A model generated the notes under the pieces. The model made no database searches. It was given only the letters and a program-made list of their open reading frames with translations, and had not been told where the DNA came from. DNA of 64,000 nt from Thiomonas sp. FB-6 (GTDB taxonomy: Bacteria > Pseudomonadota > Gammaproteobacteria > Burkholderiales > Burkholderiaceae_C), in NCBI RefSeq assembly GCF_000377645.1, contig NZ_KB898477.1, positions 83,240 through 147,239 of the forward strand, given 5' to 3'. Below are positions 1-7,724 of this stretch, one piece after another (positions within the stretch are counted from its first letter, which is position 1; each line of letters starts with the position of its first letter). The position numbers and the translations under genes are program-made.

Positions 1-5
1 TCGCG

Positions 6-31
6 CGCGAGCCGGGCGCGCCCGGCTCGCG
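6..31. terminator. GC-rich perfect palindrome downstream of the D,D-endopeptidase gene
   Basis: A perfect 26-base palindrome (half-site GCGAGCCGGGCG) lies 22 bases past the stop codon of the minus-strand endopeptidase gene. It can form a strong hairpin but has no T tract on either side, so it may be a weak or Rho-assisted terminator, or simply a stable 3' end. The gene that might converge on it lies outside the window. Confidence 0.4.
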
Positions 32-52
32 GTGCCGGCGACGCTGCCTGGT

Positions 53-982
53 TCAGTTCAGGGGCGGGGCGCGTTCGGGCAGGCGCGCCCACTGCTCGGG
101 GCTTTGCTCGCGCAGCCAATCGCGGATCTGCATGGCGTCGACGAAGTCGTTGTAGGCGCCCCAGGTGCCCAGCAGCACGACGATCACGCGGCGCCCGCGC
201 AGCCAGGCATCGAAGGCCAGGCAATGACCGGCTTCGTTGATGAAGCCGGTCTTGGACACCACCATGTGCCAGCCGCCGCCGTACAGCAGATGGTCGCTGT
301 TGCGGTAGACCAGGCGCTCGCCGCCGGCCCGCACCACGGTGCCCACGTGGGTGGTGTCGCGGCGGATGGTCGGGTAGCGCGTGGCGGCGTCCACCAGCAG
401 CGCGAGGTCGTGCGCGTTGGAACGGTCGCCGGGCCACAGCCCGGTGGGGTCCACGTAATGGGTGTGCAGCATGCCCAGGCGGCGCGCCTTGCGGTTCATC
501 GCGCGGATGCAGGCAGCCAGGCCCCCGGGGTAGTGCCGTGCCAGCGCATGCGCGGCGCGGTTCTCCGAGGACATCAGCGCCAGCTGCAGCAGCCGTGCGC
601 GCGTGAAGCGCATGCCCGGACGCAGGCGGGATTCGCTCCACTTCAGGGTGTCGATGTCGGAACGCCGGATGGTGATCACGTGGTTCATGCGCTGGTGCGC
701 GTCCAGCACGACCATGGCGGTCATCAGCTTGGTCAGCGAGGCGATCGGGCGCACCGCCTCGGCGTTCTTGCGCAGCAGCACGCGCTGGCTGGCGGCGTCC
801 ACGACGATGGCCGAGGCCGCGTGCAAGGCCAGCGGATCGCGTTGCCACAGGCGGATCACCCGCGACGGAGTGCCCGCACCCGTCTGCCCTTGCGGCACGT
901 TGGCTCGCGCCGCCGTCATGCCCGCCAAGCTCAACCCCATTGCCATGGCGATACGCGCCGCCGCTGCCCATCCCCTGACCAA
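53..982 (-). CDS. pbpG: D-alanyl-D-alanine endopeptidase (penicillin-binding protein, peptidase S11)
   Basis: A serine D,D-peptidase acting in the periplasm on peptidoglycan cross-links. The three signature motifs of family S11 are present: SLTK at residues 82-85 (nucleophile Ser82), SEN at 139-141 and KTG at 244-246. Residues 1-28 form a signal peptide ending in ARA. The 309-residue length matches PBP7 (PbpG) and is shorter than PBP5/6, which carry an extra C-terminal domain and membrane anchor not seen here. The start is a TTG at 982, supported by AGGAGA six bases upstream; an ATG at 946 is the alternative and would leave a poorer signal peptide. Family assignment is firm; the PbpG rather than carboxypeptidase assignment rests on length and architecture. 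Confidence 0.85.
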   Translation of the reverse strand: MVRGWAAAARIAMAMGLSLAGMTAARANVPQGQTGAGTPSRVIRLWQRDPLALHAASAIVVDAASQRVLLRKNAEAVRPIASLTKLMTAMVVLDAHQRMNHVITIRRSDIDTLKWSESRLRPGMRFTRARLLQLALMSSENRAAHALARHYPGGLAACIRAMNRKARRLGMLHTHYVDPTGLWPGDRSNAHDLALLVDAATRYPTIRRDTTHVGTVVRAGGERLVYRNSDHLLYGGGWHMVVSKTGFINEAGHCLAFDAWLRGRRVIVVLLGTWGAYNDFVDAMQIRDWLREQSPEQWARLPERAPPLN

Positions 983-1184
983 GGCCTCTCTCCTGCCCGT
1001 GCCGGATTCCTGGCTTCCGGCTCGATCGTGAACTAATGCGCGATTGCATCATGAATCTCGGGCGCGGCCCAGCCTCGAATCGTGACAATCCCCGGAAAAT
1101 GTCACCGTGGATCCGCACGCGGCGGTGGAGCCCGCTCGCGACGCCTTCCGGCGTGCGCACCCGCAGCCGCATCGGAACCCTCTC

Positions 1185-3344
1185 ATGGATCACGTCTCCT
1201 ACGCCTGGCCCCTCGTGCTGGCCTCCCTGCTCGTGGCGGTGCTGGCGGCCTATACCTCGCTGGACCTGGCGGCGCGCATTTCCACCGCGCGCTCGGCGCA
1301 GGCGCGCGCCTGGTGGCTGGGCGGCGGTGCGCTGTGCATGGGCGTGGGGATCTGGTCCATGCACTTCGTCGGCATGCTGGCGGCCACGCTGCCGGTGCCG
1401 CTGGCCTACGACCCGGGGCTGACGCTGCTGTCCCTGCTCATCGCCATCGGGGCCTCGGCCTTCGCGCTGTACCTGGTCAGCGGCGCCGATCTGCCGCGCA
1501 CCCGCCTGGCCTTCGGCGCCGTGGGCATGGGCGGCGGCGTCGCCGCCATGCACTACACCGGCATGGCCGCCATGCGCATGAGCCCCTTCATCGCCTATGA
1601 CCCTCTGCTGGTGCTGCTGTCCATCGCCATCGCCATCGGGGCCTCGGGGGCGGCGCTGTGGATCGCCTTCCGCCTGCGCCGGCGCACGCACCACATCCTG
1701 CGTCTGCGCGCGGGGGCCGCCAGCCTGATGGGCGCGGCCATCGCCGGCATGCACTACACCGGCATGGCCGCCGCCGGCTTCCCCCAGGGCAGCCTGTGCG
1801 GCGCGTTGCCGGGCGGCTGGAGCGGGCAGGGCCTGGCGCCGATGGTGCTGACCGCGGCGGTGGCCGTGCTGGCGGCGGCCATCGTGTTGTCCATGCTCGA
1901 CCGCCGTTTCGAATCCCGCAGCGACCTGCTGCAAAGCTCGCTGTCGGAGGCGCACGGCGAGATCGCCTTCCTGGCGCTGCACGATGCGCTGACCAAGCTG
2001 CCCAACCGCCCGCAACTGGAGCGCCGCCTGGAGCAGGCCATGCGCGACAGCCGGCGCAGCGGGCAGGCCTGCGCCGTGCTGTTCGTGGACCTGGACGGTT
2101 TCAAGGCCGTCAACGACGCCTTCGGCCACCAGGCCGGAGACCGCCTGCTGGGCCTGATCGGCCCGCGCCTGCGCGAGACCATGCGCCCGGGGGACATCGC
2201 CGCGCGCATCGGCGGCGACGAATTCGTGGTCGTGGCCGAGGGGGTGCGCCGGGAGGACGCCGATGCGCTGGCGGCGCGCGTGGGCGCGGTGCTGCGCCAG
2301 GAGTTCGAGCTCGACGGACACCGTCTGCGCATTTCCGCCAGCATCGGCATTGCGCTGTACCCCAAGGACGGCCATTCGGTGCAGGAGCTGATCAGCCATG
2401 CCGATGCCGCGATGTACCGCGCCAAGGCGGGCGGGCGCGACGCGCACCACTTCTTCGACCCCTCGATGCTGGTCAACGCGCAGGAGAACCTCGAACTGCT
2501 GGCCGAACTGCGCGGCGCGCTGGCGCGCGGGGAATTCCGCCTGCACTACCAGCCCAAGCTCGACCTGCGCAGCGGCCGCGCGGTGGGCGCGGAGGCCTTG
2601 TTGCGCTGGGCAAGCCCCAGCCGAGGCAACGTGCCGCCCGACCGCTTCCTGGAACTGGCCGAACACGCTGGCCTGATCGTGCCCATCGGCGACTGGGTGC
2701 TCGACGAGGCCTGCCGCCAGGCCGCGGTCTGGCGTGCCGAGGGGCATGGGAACTGGAGCGTGGCGGTGAATCTGTCGGCCTTGCAGTTCGACCATCCGGG
2801 CCTGGTGCAGTCGGTGCGCGACGCGCTGCGCCGGCACGCGCTGCCGCCGCGTGCTCTGGTGCTGGAGGTGACCGAGTCCACCGCCATGCGCAACGTCGAG
2901 GCCAGCATGGCCATCCTGAAACAATTCGAGGCCATGGGCGTGGGGGTGTCCATCGACGACTTCGGCACCGGCTACTCCAGCCTGCTCTACCTCAAGCGCC
3001 TGCCTGCCAGCGAACTCAAGGTGGATCGCGGCTTCATCCGCGACGTGCAGCACGACGCCGACGACGCGGCCATCGTGTCGGCCATCGTGGCGCTGGCGCA
3101 GCGCCTGCAACTGCGGGTGGTGGCCGAGGGTGTCGAGACGATCGAGCAGCAGGACTACCTCAAAGGCCTGCACTGCGACCAGGCGCAGGGTTTCCTGTTC
3201 AGCGAGGCGGTGCCGGGGGCCGAGTTCGCGCGCGTGGTCGAAAGGGCCGAGGCCCAGATGCGCGAGGCCCAGGCGCGCGAAGCGCAGACGCGCGACACCC
3301 CGATGCGCGAGGCCGGTGATCTGCGCGCGGTCAACGCCGCGTAG
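1185..3344 (+). CDS. MHYT-GGDEF-EAL membrane cyclic-di-GMP turnover protein
   Basis: A bifunctional cyclic-di-GMP enzyme with an integral-membrane sensor. The first 250 or so residues have about seven hydrophobic segments with three MHYT-type motifs (MHFVGM, MHYTGM, MHYTGM), a domain thought to bind metal and sense a diatomic gas. A GGDEF cyclase domain follows, with intact GGDEF at 2211-2225, then an EAL phosphodiesterase domain with EAL at 2592-2600 and the DDFGTGYSS loop, so both activities may be retained. The C-terminal tail is a short run of charged near-repeats (REAQ, REAG). I chose the ATG at 1185 because it opens directly on the first membrane helix. An in-frame GTG at 1107 would add 26 residues of no recognisable character. 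It is monocistronic and divergent from the endopeptidase gene. Confidence 0.9.
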   Translation: MDHVSYAWPLVLASLLVAVLAAYTSLDLAARISTARSAQARAWWLGGGALCMGVGIWSMHFVGMLAATLPVPLAYDPGLTLLSLLIAIGASAFALYLVSGADLPRTRLAFGAVGMGGGVAAMHYTGMAAMRMSPFIAYDPLLVLLSIAIAIGASGAALWIAFRLRRRTHHILRLRAGAASLMGAAIAGMHYTGMAAAGFPQGSLCGALPGGWSGQGLAPMVLTAAVAVLAAAIVLSMLDRRFESRSDLLQSSLSEAHGEIAFLALHDALTKLPNRPQLERRLEQAMRDSRRSGQACAVLFVDLDGFKAVNDAFGHQAGDRLLGLIGPRLRETMRPGDIAARIGGDEFVVVAEGVRREDADALAARVGAVLRQEFELDGHRLRISASIGIALYPKDGHSVQELISHADAAMYRAKAGGRDAHHFFDPSMLVNAQENLELLAELRGALARGEFRLHYQPKLDLRSGRAVGAEALLRWASPSRGNVPPDRFLELAEHAGLIVPIGDWVLDEACRQAAVWRAEGHGNWSVAVNLSALQFDHPGLVQSVRDALRRHALPPRALVLEVTESTAMRNVEASMAILKQFEAMGVGVSIDDFGTGYSSLLYLKRLPASELKVDRGFIRDVQHDADDAAIVSAIVALAQRLQLRVVAEGVETIEQQDYLKGLHCDQAQGFLFSEAVPGAEFARVVERAEAQMREAQAREAQTRDTPMREAGDLRAVNAA

Positions 3345-3379
3345 GGTCGGGGCTGCGCGCCGGGCGCGGGGCGCGTAGG

Positions 3380-3652
3380 ATGCGGCGCATGCGACGCAAC
3401 CTGTTCATCATCGCGGTGGGAATCTTCGTGCTGGCGGGCACGGCCGTATCGGCGTGGATGCTGGTGCCGATGTCCGGGCGTCCGCTGGGCTCCCTCAGCG
3501 CCTCCGAGGGCAACCGCGTGATCTGGGGCTGGGCCCTGGCCACGCTGGTGTTCGGCATGGCCTGCGTGTGGCTGGTGCTGGTCCTGCACCGCGTGATCCA
3601 CCGCGCCGACCAGCGCGCCGCGCTTCGCCGCACCGCGGAGCACTCGCGCTAG
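3380..3652 (+). CDS. Small two-helix membrane protein, function unknown
   Basis: A 90-residue protein with a basic N terminus, a hydrophobic segment at about residues 7-30 and a second at about 47-68, then a short basic tail. It is not recognised as a named family. A second in-frame ATG lies three codons after the first and is an equally possible start. It follows the cyclic-di-GMP gene by 35 bases on the same strand and may be co-transcribed with it. Its GC and codon use match its neighbours, and the two clean hydrophobic helices make it more likely real than a shadow ORF. Confidence 0.55.
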   Translation: MRRMRRNLFIIAVGIFVLAGTAVSAWMLVPMSGRPLGSLSASEGNRVIWGWALATLVFGMACVWLVLVLHRVIHRADQRAALRRTAEHSR

Positions 3653-3762
3653 GGCTGTGCCCGGTAGGTCGCCAGCTCGTCGATGGGCGGGCGGGGCAGC
3701 TTGCACCCGAAGCTATCGCCTCCGGGAGGACAGGCTCTCGCGTCGGTCCTGCAGCTGTCGCC

Positions 3763-4137
3763 ACCGTGTCCACCGGCGGGGCCAGGCGCGTGGATGAAAT
3801 GGCCCTCGACCCTCGCGACCATCTGGTGATCGCGGCCAACAACGCCGACAAGCCGCCCTTTCCCAGTTTCATTTTCACGCGGCCCCCTTACCGCGTGCTC
3901 GGGCGCGTGGTGCGGGAGCGGGCCACGCACGGACCGGAGCAGCCGCTGTGGGACGCGCGCACGGGCAAGGTCTACGTGGCGATGCCCGAACTCGACGGCC
4001 TGCCCGCGCTGGGCGGCGTGGCGGTGGTCGATCCGCGCACGCTGGTCAAGCCTCACGAAGCGCCCCGGTGCATGCCCGGCGGGCTGGCGCTGGGCCCTGG
4101 TGGCAGGCTGCTGCACACCTATCGCCGGGTCGTCAGG
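3763..4137 (+). pseudogene. Internal fragment of a YncE-like beta-propeller (YVTN) protein gene
   Basis: In the frame running through 3763-4137 the translation contains blade-like segments typical of exported YVTN/YncE beta-propellers: RRVDEMALDPRDHLVIAANN, EQPLWDARTGKVYVAMPELD, and GGVAVVDPRTL followed by GGLALGPGG. No signal peptide precedes it, nor do further blades follow, so both ends are missing. The 3' end lies about 20 bases from the end of the convergent P450 gene. This is family recognition by eye. The fragment accounts for most of the 500-base gap between the small membrane protein and the P450 gene; nothing else is visible there. Confidence 0.55.
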
Positions 4138-4157
4138 CTTGCGGTGCCCCGCCCGGC

Positions 4158-6476
4158 TCAGAGTTCGAGCACCAGGCGCGTGCTGGCGGCGCGCGAGCAG
4201 CAGCTCATCATCTTGTCGTGGCGGGCGCGCTCCGTCGGGGTGAGCACCACGTCGCGGTGGTCCACCTCGCCTTCGAGCACGCGCACCTCGCAGGAGCCGC
4301 ACAGGCCCTCGCAGCAGTCGCTGGGCAGGTCGATGTTGGCGGCGCGCAGCGCCTGCAGCAGGGTCTGGTCGGCGGCCACGCGGATGCGCTGGCCGCTGTC
4401 GCTGAGCTCCACGTCGAAGGCGTGTTCCTTCGCCGGGTCCAGCGCGCCGGCGGCGCCCTGGAATCGCTCCACGCGCAGCGTGCCGAGGGGCCAGGCGGCC
4501 GACAGTTCCTGCAGCGCGTCGAGCAGGCGCTGCGGGCCGCAGGCGTAGACGGCGCAGCCGCGCGGCAGATCGCGCAGCTCGCGCGCGTAGTCGGCGCGCG
4601 CGCCCTGGTCCGCGGCGTGCAGGCGCAGGCGCTCGCCATGCAGCGCGCGCAGTTCGTCCACGTAGGCCATGGCCGCGCGCGCGTGGCCGCTGTAGTGCAG
4701 CACGTAGTCGATGCCCAGGCTGCGCGCGCGCAGCGCCATGGCCGCGATGGGCGTGATGCCGATGCCGCCCGCGACGAACACCGCGGCGGGGGCGCTCTCG
4801 TCGAAGGCGAAGTGGTTGCGCGGCCCGCGCAGGCGCACGCGCTCGCCCACGCGCAACCGGGTGTGGATCCAGTGCGAGCCGCCTCGGCCCTCCGCTTCGT
4901 GCAGCACGGCCACGCGCAGGCTGCGCGGGTCCTCGGGGTCGCCGCACAGGGAATACTGCCGTGTCAGGCCGGTCTCGCCGCACTCCAGGTCCACGTGCGC
5001 GCCGGGGGTCCAGCGCGGCAGGGGGCGGCCGTCGTCGGCCTGCAGCTCGATCTCCAGCACGCGCTCGGCCACCGGGCGCAAGCCCGCCACGCGCAGCAGG
5101 CGGGCGCTGGCCGCGCGCGTGGATTCGCCGATGCGCACCGGCTGGCTCTCGCCCAGCCGTGCCGGGTCGCGACGCTCGGGGTTGTCGCGCGGGTCCCACT
5201 CCACCCACAGGTGTTCGGGGCCGCGGAAGGAGATGTTGGGCACGTAGCTGAAGCGCTGGCCGGCCAGGCGCATGTGGGGCAGGCGCCGCGACAGTTCCTC
5301 CAGGAACACTTGCAGTTCCAGGCGCGCCAGGTTCTTGCCCATGCATTGGTGCGAGCCGTAGCCGAAGGACAGGTGCTCGCCCGCGTTGTCGCGGTGGATG
5401 TCGAGTCGCTCGGCGTCGGCGAAGCGCGCCTCGTCGTGGTTGCCCGAGGTCATCACGATCAGCAGCCGCGAGCCGACGGGCAGGTCCACGCCTCCGACCC
5501 GGACCTCGTTCAGGGCCACGCGGCGCCAGGCGATGATCGAGCCCGAAAGCCGCAGGCATTCCTCCACGGCGTTGGGAATCAGCGAGGGATCCTCGCAGAT
5601 CTCGCGCCAGGCACTGGGGTGCTCGAGCAGCAGGCGCAGCGCGTTCGCCGTGGCGTTGGCGGTGGTTTCGTGGGCGGCGACGATGCCCGCCATCATCATC
5701 GAGTGCAGATAGGAGTCCGTGACCACGTCCGGATGCTCGGCTTGCATGCGGATGCCGAATTTCATCCAGCCGGGGCCCGAGGGGTCGGCGCGCATCTTGT
5801 CGAGGATGCGACCGGCCAGCGCCCAGAAGTTGCCCACGGCGTGCGCCACCGCGAGCTGCTGGTCGGGGCTGGGACGGCCCCAGGTGTTGACGGTGTGGGC
5901 GATGGAGTAGCGCCGCAGCTGGGGCATGTCCTCCTCGTCGATGCCCAGGAAATGCAGTGCGATGGTCAGCGGAACCTCCCACAGCATCGCTTCCACCAGG
6001 TCGACGCGTCCGGCGTCGATGAAGCGGTCCACGTACTCGCGCGCCAGGCGCCGGGCCAGCGGCTCGTGCTCGCGCACCGCCTCGGGGGTGAAGGGGCCCA
6101 GCAGCAGGCGCCTTCGGGCCATGTGCGCCGGTTCGTCCTCGTTGACCAGCGTGCGGTTCATCGCGTAGCCGTAGGAGGCCATGACGGCCTGGGCCTCCTC
6201 GCTGGGAGGCGTGAGCTTTTCCAGGGCGTTGGAGGGGCTGAAGTCGCGGTGGTTGCGGAATACGCCCTTGACGTCCTCGTAGCGCGTGACCACCCAGTAG
6301 CCCAGGGCCTCGCTGAAGAACACCGGTTGCTGCTCACGGGCCCAGCGCAGGTATTGCGCGGGGTCGTCGAGGTAGCCGCTGGAGAAGGGGTCGAAGCGTT
6401 CGGCGCCGACGGCGGGGCAGGCGCCCTGGGCGCCGTGCACCGGGCAGCCGGCGGGGATGGGGGAGGAAGGATGCAT
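4158..6476 (-). CDS. Self-sufficient cytochrome P450 fused to a phthalate-dioxygenase-type reductase (CYP116B-like)
   Basis: A single-chain monooxygenase that takes electrons from NAD(P)H through FMN and a 2Fe-2S centre to the haem. Domain order is P450 (about residues 20-430), a ferredoxin-reductase domain with FMN and nicotinamide lobes (about 455-670), and a C-terminal plant-type 2Fe-2S ferredoxin (about 685-772). Visible landmarks are HETT in the I helix, the ECLR (ExxR) salt-bridge motif, haem-ligand Cys378 in FGYGSHQC, the GGIGITPI nucleotide loop and the CCEGLCGSC cluster motif. At 772 residues it matches the known length of class VII enzymes such as P450RhF. The ATG at 6476 is chosen because it starts the typical MHP...GCPV-like N terminus. 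The substrate cannot be deduced. The gene lies downstream of an IclR gene, and a dyad shared with the next transporter gene sits in its promoter. Confidence 0.93.
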   Translation of the reverse strand: MHPSSPIPAGCPVHGAQGACPAVGAERFDPFSSGYLDDPAQYLRWAREQQPVFFSEALGYWVVTRYEDVKGVFRNHRDFSPSNALEKLTPPSEEAQAVMASYGYAMNRTLVNEDEPAHMARRRLLLGPFTPEAVREHEPLARRLAREYVDRFIDAGRVDLVEAMLWEVPLTIALHFLGIDEEDMPQLRRYSIAHTVNTWGRPSPDQQLAVAHAVGNFWALAGRILDKMRADPSGPGWMKFGIRMQAEHPDVVTDSYLHSMMMAGIVAAHETTANATANALRLLLEHPSAWREICEDPSLIPNAVEECLRLSGSIIAWRRVALNEVRVGGVDLPVGSRLLIVMTSGNHDEARFADAERLDIHRDNAGEHLSFGYGSHQCMGKNLARLELQVFLEELSRRLPHMRLAGQRFSYVPNISFRGPEHLWVEWDPRDNPERRDPARLGESQPVRIGESTRAASARLLRVAGLRPVAERVLEIELQADDGRPLPRWTPGAHVDLECGETGLTRQYSLCGDPEDPRSLRVAVLHEAEGRGGSHWIHTRLRVGERVRLRGPRNHFAFDESAPAAVFVAGGIGITPIAAMALRARSLGIDYVLHYSGHARAAMAYVDELRALHGERLRLHAADQGARADYARELRDLPRGCAVYACGPQRLLDALQELSAAWPLGTLRVERFQGAAGALDPAKEHAFDVELSDSGQRIRVAADQTLLQALRAANIDLPSDCCEGLCGSCEVRVLEGEVDHRDVVLTPTERARHDKMMSCCSRAASTRLVLEL

Positions 6477-6494
6477 GGTCAGGCTCCGCGTGTG

Positions 6495-6525
6495 GCGTAA
6501 GTCTAGTACGCAAAGCGTAATACGC
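6495..6525. promoter_or_regulatory. Probable operator upstream of the P450 gene (TACGC-AAA-GCGTA dyad with extra half-sites)
   Basis: A perfect dyad, TACGC-AAA-GCGTA, spans 6507-6519, 31 bases upstream of the P450 start. Further half-sites flank it: GCGTA at 6495-6499 and TACGC at 6521-6525. The same 13-mer occurs at 7641-7653 in front of the ABC binding-protein gene. Such dyads suit IclR-family dimers or tetramers, and the adjacent IclR gene is the obvious candidate ligand. Binding itself is inference. Confidence 0.6.
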
Positions 6526-6577
6526 ACGCGGGCAAACCCGTGGCGGGCCGGGGCGCCACGGAGCCGGTTCGCGTGGA

Positions 6578-6601
6578 GGCGCCCGGCACGAGCCGGGCGC
6601 C
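6578..6601 (-). terminator. Hairpin between the IclR gene and the P450 gene
   Basis: A perfect 10-bp stem (GGCGCCCGGC / GCCGGGCGCC) closes an ACGA loop four bases beyond the IclR stop codon. There is no clear T tract, so it is an imperfect intrinsic terminator. It suggests that the P450 gene is transcribed mainly from its own promoter at about 6480-6530 rather than by read-through. Confidence 0.5.
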
Positions 6602-6604
6602 GCA

Positions 6605-7468
6605 TCATCCCCGGCGCTGGGGCGCGCCGGCACCGTGGCCCAGCAGGGTGCTGCAGGCCTCGGCTTCGCGGCGCAGGGCCTGCGCCACGGCGCCGTCCGG
6701 CGAGGCGTCGAAGCTACCGCTGGCACCCAGCACGGTGAGCACCGCGCACACCGCGCCGTTGACGTCGAACAGCGGAGCCGACACCGCGCTGATGCCAGGC
6801 AGGTAGACGTCGCGGATCACCGCCATGCGATGCGCGCGAATCTCACGACGCAGCGCGCCCAGCGGATCCTTGGCGTCCAGGGTGGCGCGCCGTTCGGCGC
6901 TGGAGCGCGCCAGTTCGGCGCGCGCCTGCGCCAGCATCGCGGCATCGTCGCGCAGCCCCAGGAACACGCGCCCGGTGGCCGACCACAGGAGCGACATCAC
7001 CGAGCCGACGCGCACGTTGACGGTGACGGGCAGCACGGGCTCCTCGAAGCGCACGATGGTGGGCCCCTTGTTGCCCATGACCGCCAGGAAACTGGTCAGT
7101 TCCAGCTGCTCGCGCAGGCGCGCCAGCGCCGGTTCGCCGATGCGCACCGGGTCGGCCTGGCGCATCGCCGTCACGCCGATCAGGATGGCTTCCGGGCCGA
7201 GGTAGTACTGCTGGGAGCCCGGATCCTGGCACACCAGGCACTCCTCGACGAAGCTGGCCAGGTAGCGGTGCACCTTGGCCGGGTGTTCGCCCACTTCGGC
7301 CGCGAGCGCGCTGAGCCCGGCGCGCCCGCCCAGCCGGGCGAGTGCCTTGAGCACGGCCACGCCGGTGGCGGCAGCCTGCACGCGCTGGCGCCGCGGCTTG
7401 GCCGGCGCGGCGGCGACAGCAGCGCCAGGAGCGGCGGCGGACTTGCGGGGGGCGGGCGTACGGGGCAT
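6605..7468 (-). CDS. IclR-family transcriptional regulator
   Basis: A 287-residue regulator. A low-complexity Ala/Pro/Arg-rich N-terminal arm (about residues 1-33) precedes the IclR winged helix-turn-helix (about 34-95, containing VAVLKALARLGGRAGLSALA), followed by the IclR effector-binding domain. The ATG at 7468 is preferred; an upstream start at 7534 would add 22 residues of low complexity. It lies between the P450 gene (same strand, downstream) and a divergent ABC binding-protein gene. Identical dyads in front of both suggest it controls uptake and oxidation of one compound. Effector unknown. Confidence 0.88.
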   Translation of the reverse strand: MPRTPAPRKSAAAPGAAVAAAPAKPRRQRVQAAATGVAVLKALARLGGRAGLSALAAEVGEHPAKVHRYLASFVEECLVCQDPGSQQYYLGPEAILIGVTAMRQADPVRIGEPALARLREQLELTSFLAVMGNKGPTIVRFEEPVLPVTVNVRVGSVMSLLWSATGRVFLGLRDDAAMLAQARAELARSSAERRATLDAKDPLGALRREIRAHRMAVIRDVYLPGISAVSAPLFDVNGAVCAVLTVLGASGSFDASPDGAVAQALRREAEACSTLLGHGAGAPQRRG

Positions 7469-7640
7469 CGGCAAGGCGCGGCGAAGGGCCAGGGAAGGGG
7501 CGGCGCGGACCGCCGGGCGAGCGAGCCCGGGCAAGCGCGCCCGGGCGGGTGGCGCGGGCCTTGCCGGCCGGGGCCGGGGCGCCCGCGGGCGCCTTTATAG
7601 CCCACGGCGCCGGCTTCAGGGTAATCCCGGCGCCAGGAAT

Positions 7641-7665
7641 TACGCAAAGCGTAGAGAATTTACGC
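7641..7665. promoter_or_regulatory. Probable operator in the divergent IclR / binding-protein intergenic region
   Basis: The perfect dyad TACGC-AAA-GCGTA at 7641-7653 is identical to that at 6507-6519, and a further TACGC half-site follows at 7661-7665. The surrounding stretch (about 7636-7668) is distinctly AT-richer than its neighbourhood, as expected of a promoter. It lies about 70 bases upstream of the binding-protein start and 170 bases upstream of the divergent iclR start, so it could serve both. Confidence 0.6.
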
Positions 7666-7724
7666 ACAAGACGCGCGCAGGCCGAAGCCTTCGCGTTCCC
7701 GCACAAACCATCGAGGAGATCCCG

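Noticed and set aside
3649..5982. A 777-residue minus-strand reading frame over the P450 gene
   Set aside because: It is Arg/Pro/Ala/Gly-rich without any family motif and overlaps the well-supported P450 frame. High GC content opens such shadow frames.
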